A stretch of DNA of 64,000 nucleotides, taken from Arachidicoccus sp. (GTDB lineage Bacteria > Bacteroidota > Bacteroidia > Chitinophagales > Chitinophagaceae). The stretch lies in contig JAPWKH010000008.1 of assembly GCA_028283605.1 (NCBI GenBank), forward strand, positions 186,001 to 250,000, in the 5' to 3' direction. The position numbers were made by a program, and so were the translations under genes. The notes beneath the pieces were generated by a model. The model was not told the origin of the DNA and searched no databases. It saw nothing but the letters and a program-made list of their open reading frames with translations. The number at the start of each line of letters is the position of its first letter. Within the stretch, counting starts at the first letter, position 1. This document shows positions 60,830 to 64,000 of the stretch, in pieces.

Positions 60830-62038
60830 ATGATCAAAAAATTAATCTTCCTTTCGTCTTTAGTAATTTGTATAATGGCTCGTGCCCAACAGTTCGTCAA
60901 TCTTGCTCCAACGCCACCAATGGGTTGGAACAGCTGGAATACTTTTCAAACGAATATCAATGAAGATTTGGTAAAGGCTACTGCCGATAAACTGGTATCA
61001 TCCGGAATGCGCGATGCCGGTTATATATATCTTGTTTTAGATGATGGATGGATGGCAAAAGAGCGTGATTCCGCAGGATTTCTCGTTCCTGATCCACAGA
61101 AATTTCCGCATGGAATGAAAGCTCTGGCTGCGTATGTTCATTCAAAAGGACTGAAGTTCGGTTTATATAATTGTGCAGGCACGGAAACCTGCGCAGGCTA
61201 TCCCGGAACGCGCGGATATGAATATCAGGATGCCTTGCGTTATGCGCAATGGGATATAGATTATCTGAAATTCGATTGGTGTAATACTGATGGTATTAAT
61301 GCTAAGGAAGCCTATACAACCATGAGCAAAGCGTTGAAAAAAGCAGGACGTCCAATTGTTTTCAGCCTGTGTGAATGGGGCAGCAATAAGCCGTGGTTAT
61401 GGGCGCAAAATGTAGGACAGCTCTGGCGTACAACAGGTGATATTACTGCCAGATTTGAAGGAATAAAGACGATGGGTGAGTGGCACGCAAACGGCGTTAT
61501 GACAATCGCTGATATGCAGGATACACTCAGGAAGTATGCCGGTTTAAATCATTGGAACGACCCGGATATGTTGGAAGTTGGAAACGGAATGACCCAGGCA
61601 GAAGATCGTTCACACTTTTCGCTATGGTGCATAATGGCTGCACCGCTTATTGCTGGAAATGACATTACAAAAATGTCCGAGCAAACATTGAATATTCTTA
61701 CCAATAAAGATGCTGTTGAAATTGATCAGGATGCTTTAGGAATGCAAGGTTATCGTTTTAAAAAATTAGCCGACAGCGTGGAAATTTGGGTAAAACCATT
61801 AAACAATGATAATTGGGCGGTTGCATTTTTAAACAGGAGCCATACAACCGTAAAAGTTGATTACGACTGGAAAAAATATATTGTAAACGATACGGTTCAT
61901 AAAAGAATATTAAACTGTAATACTCACAATTACAGTTTGAAAAATGTATGGACAAAAGAAGACGCAGGAACAACAAAAAAGCCCTTATCCGGTAGTATAT
62001 TTTCGCACGATGTATTATTTCTAAAATTAAATTATTAA
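60830..62038 (+). CDS. GH27 alpha-galactosidase
   Basis: 'PTPPMGWNSWNTFQTNINE', 'YLVLDDGWMAKERDS', 'DYLKFDWCNTDG', 'WNDPDMLEVGNGMTQAEDRSHFSLWCIMAAPLIAGND'. Confidence 0.97.
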   Translation: MIKKLIFLSSLVICIMARAQQFVNLAPTPPMGWNSWNTFQTNINEDLVKATADKLVSSGMRDAGYIYLVLDDGWMAKERDSAGFLVPDPQKFPHGMKALAAYVHSKGLKFGLYNCAGTETCAGYPGTRGYEYQDALRYAQWDIDYLKFDWCNTDGINAKEAYTTMSKALKKAGRPIVFSLCEWGSNKPWLWAQNVGQLWRTTGDITARFEGIKTMGEWHANGVMTIADMQDTLRKYAGLNHWNDPDMLEVGNGMTQAEDRSHFSLWCIMAAPLIAGNDITKMSEQTLNILTNKDAVEIDQDALGMQGYRFKKLADSVEIWVKPLNNDNWAVAFLNRSHTTVKVDYDWKKYIVNDTVHKRILNCNTHNYSLKNVWTKEDAGTTKKPLSGSIFSHDVLFLKLNY

Positions 62039-62057
62039 TTGGTAAAATAATTTCTTA

Positions 62058-64000
62058 ATGAAGAATCTTTGTCTCTTTTTATTCTCAATTATTGCATTCA
62101 ATTATTTTTCTGCGAAAGCACAGAACGATGTGAAAGCTTATGCCTTTGTAGATAAGCTGATGTCGAAAATGTCGCTTGAAGACAAAGTAGGACAAATGAC
62201 ACAAATCAGCGTGGAAGCATTTTTAAAAACAGATGCTAATGGCAATGTCATCAATCCGCATGAATTGGACACGGCAAAACTTGCTGTTGCTATTCGCGAC
62301 TATAAAGTCGGTTCAATATTGAATGTAGGCGGCGATGCACAAACTCAAGGGAACTGGCAACAACTTATTACCCAAATACAGCAAATGGCTTTATCGCAGC
62401 CTTTGAAAATCCCCATTTTATACGGCATTGACGCAATACACGGCAACAACTATACGTCGGGCAGTATTTTATTTCCGCAAGAGATTGCAATGGCTGCATC
62501 ATTTAATCCTTTACTGGCAAAAGAAGTGGCGCAAATAAGCGCTTATGAAACACGTGCATCGTTTACGCCTTGGGTTTTCAGCCCTGTGCTGGATTTGGGC
62601 AGGCAGCCTTTATGGCCTCGTATTTGGGAAACATTCGGCGAAGACCCATTGGTTGTCTCAACAATGGGAGCTGCTATGATACAAGGCTTTCAGGGAAATG
62701 ATGTAAGTGATAAATATCATGTAACCGCTTGTTTGAAACATTATATGGGTTACAGCATGCCATTGAGTGGACATGACCGTACACCGGCATGGATTCCTGA
62801 AAGAGAATTGCGAGAATATTTTTTGCCTTCGTTTACAGAAGCTGTGAAGCAAGGCGCATTGACTGTAATGGTTTGTAGCGGAGAAATTAACGGTGTACCT
62901 GTGCATATAAACAAGCATATTCTTACAGATATTTTAAAAGGCGAATTGCAATTCAAAGGTTTTACTTGCAGCGATTGGCAAGACATTGAATATCTCTATC
63001 AAAGGCATCATGTAGCGGTTGATAATAAAGATGCGGTGCGTATGGCAGTAAACGCAGGAGTTGATATGAGCATGGTTCCTACTGATTATACTTTTACAAA
63101 AGATTTACTCGCACTGGTAAAAGAAAATAAAGTGCCTATAAGCCGCATCAATGACGCCGTACGCAGAATTTTGTATGTAAAATATAAGACGGGCATTTTT
63201 CAAAGTCCGACGGGGAATAAAAACGATTATCCTTTATTCGCAAGCGAAGAACACGAAAAAATAAATTACAACATAGCATCTGAGTGTATAACATTGTTGA
63301 AAAATCAAAACAATATTCTTCCCTTAAATAAGAATAAAAAAATTTTGGTAACAGGAGCGTCTGCCAATACAATGCGTTCGCTCGATGGCGGTTGGTCAAG
63401 AGTTTGGCAAGGAACAACTTCCGATGAAACTGAAAAAGATAAGAACACGATACTCGAAGCGTTGCAACAAACTTTCGGCAATAAAAATATTAGTTATGCA
63501 AAAGGAGTAACTTTTGATTCTGTTATAAATATAGATGAAGCTGTGGCTAAAGCGAATAATTCTGATGTGATTGTGTTGTGTGCAGGAGAATCAAGTTATA
63601 CTGAAACGCCGGGAAACATTAATGATTTGACAATCTCCGAGCCGCAAATAGAATTAGCAAAAGCATTGGCAAAAACAGGGAAGCCGATTATTCTTGTAAT
63701 TAATGAAGGAAGACCAAGAGTAATTTCTGCAATAGAACCTTTTACTTCAGCAGTTTTGGATGCTTATTATTCAGGCAATCAAACAGCTAATGTAATTTCT
63801 GATATTTTATATGGAAAAATAAATCCATCAGGGAAATTGCCGTTTACATATCCAAGATATACTAATAGCCTTACAAATTATTACCGCAAATACACGGAAG
63901 ACAAAGATGTGAATGATGAAGTCGCGGGCTACAATCCGCAATGGGAATTTGGAACAGGTTTGAGTTACACGACTTTTAAATATAGCAATCTGCATTTGAG
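62058..64000 (+). CDS. GH3 beta-glucosidase/beta-mannosidase-like (3' end beyond window)
   Basis: Signal peptide MKNLCLFLFSIIAFNYFSAKAQ, 'MSLEDKVGQMTQI', 'LYGIDAIHGNN', 'TCSDWQDIEYLYQRHHVA'; no stop before window end. Confidence 0.93.
   Translation, partial: MKNLCLFLFSIIAFNYFSAKAQNDVKAYAFVDKLMSKMSLEDKVGQMTQISVEAFLKTDANGNVINPHELDTAKLAVAIRDYKVGSILNVGGDAQTQGNWQQLITQIQQMALSQPLKIPILYGIDAIHGNNYTSGSILFPQEIAMAASFNPLLAKEVAQISAYETRASFTPWVFSPVLDLGRQPLWPRIWETFGEDPLVVSTMGAAMIQGFQGNDVSDKYHVTACLKHYMGYSMPLSGHDRTPAWIPERELREYFLPSFTEAVKQGALTVMVCSGEINGVPVHINKHILTDILKGELQFKGFTCSDWQDIEYLYQRHHVAVDNKDAVRMAVNAGVDMSMVPTDYTFTKDLLALVKENKVPISRINDAVRRILYVKYKTGIFQSPTGNKNDYPLFASEEHEKINYNIASECITLLKNQNNILPLNKNKKILVTGASANTMRSLDGGWSRVWQGTTSDETEKDKNTILEALQQTFGNKNISYAKGVTFDSVINIDEAVAKANNSDVIVLCAGESSYTETPGNINDLTISEPQIELAKALAKTGKPIILVINEGRPRVISAIEPFTSAVLDAYYSGNQTANVISDILYGKINPSGKLPFTYPRYTNSLTNYYRKYTEDKDVNDEVAGYNPQWEFGTGLSYTTFKYSNLHL

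Noticed and set aside
1-64000. CRISPR arrays, prophage, toxin-antitoxin or known defence systems
   Set aside because: No regularly spaced repeats, phage structural genes or recognisable defence proteins were seen while reading the window.

Overview
AT-rich Bacteroidota (Chitinophagaceae-like) chromosomal segment. From left to right: (i) the tail of a SusC/SusD locus with a DUF1735-type lipoprotein and a DUF4964/DUF4965-type 'glutaminase' glycosidase that is split by a -1 frame change at an exact A_AAA_AAG heptamer; (ii) the conserved tRNA-Thr/Tyr/Gly/Thr - tuf - tRNA-Trp - secE - nusG cluster, which is not followed by rplKAJL-rpoBC; (iii) a housekeeping stretch (apaG, metK, M13 peptidase, metF, SOD, tadA, mgsA, gldC and others); (iv) an ECF sigma / anti-sigma-like pair followed by three tandem DUF4252-like genes; (v) a T9SS cargo protein and a dead IS982-like element; (vi) a xylan/xylose locus (LacI regulator, GH10, xylulokinase, xylose isomerase, sugar porter) in which GH3 and GH115 survive only as C-terminal fragments and the GH10 signal peptide is out of frame; (vii) an apparently intact galacto(gluco)mannan PUL (AraC regulator, GH5, SusC/D, TIG-domain lipoprotein, two GH26, GH5, SSS symporter, two SGNH esterases, GH27, GH3). 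Signals outside the genes include a palindromic LacI-type operator shared by the regulator and xylB, a 157-bp MITE-like element with perfect 17-bp inverted repeats, a diverged ~70-bp intergenic repeat pair, and a 38-bp near-perfect palindrome between tuf and tRNA-Trp. I saw no CRISPR array and no clearly novel defence system. All family names come from reading the proteins; no database search was run.
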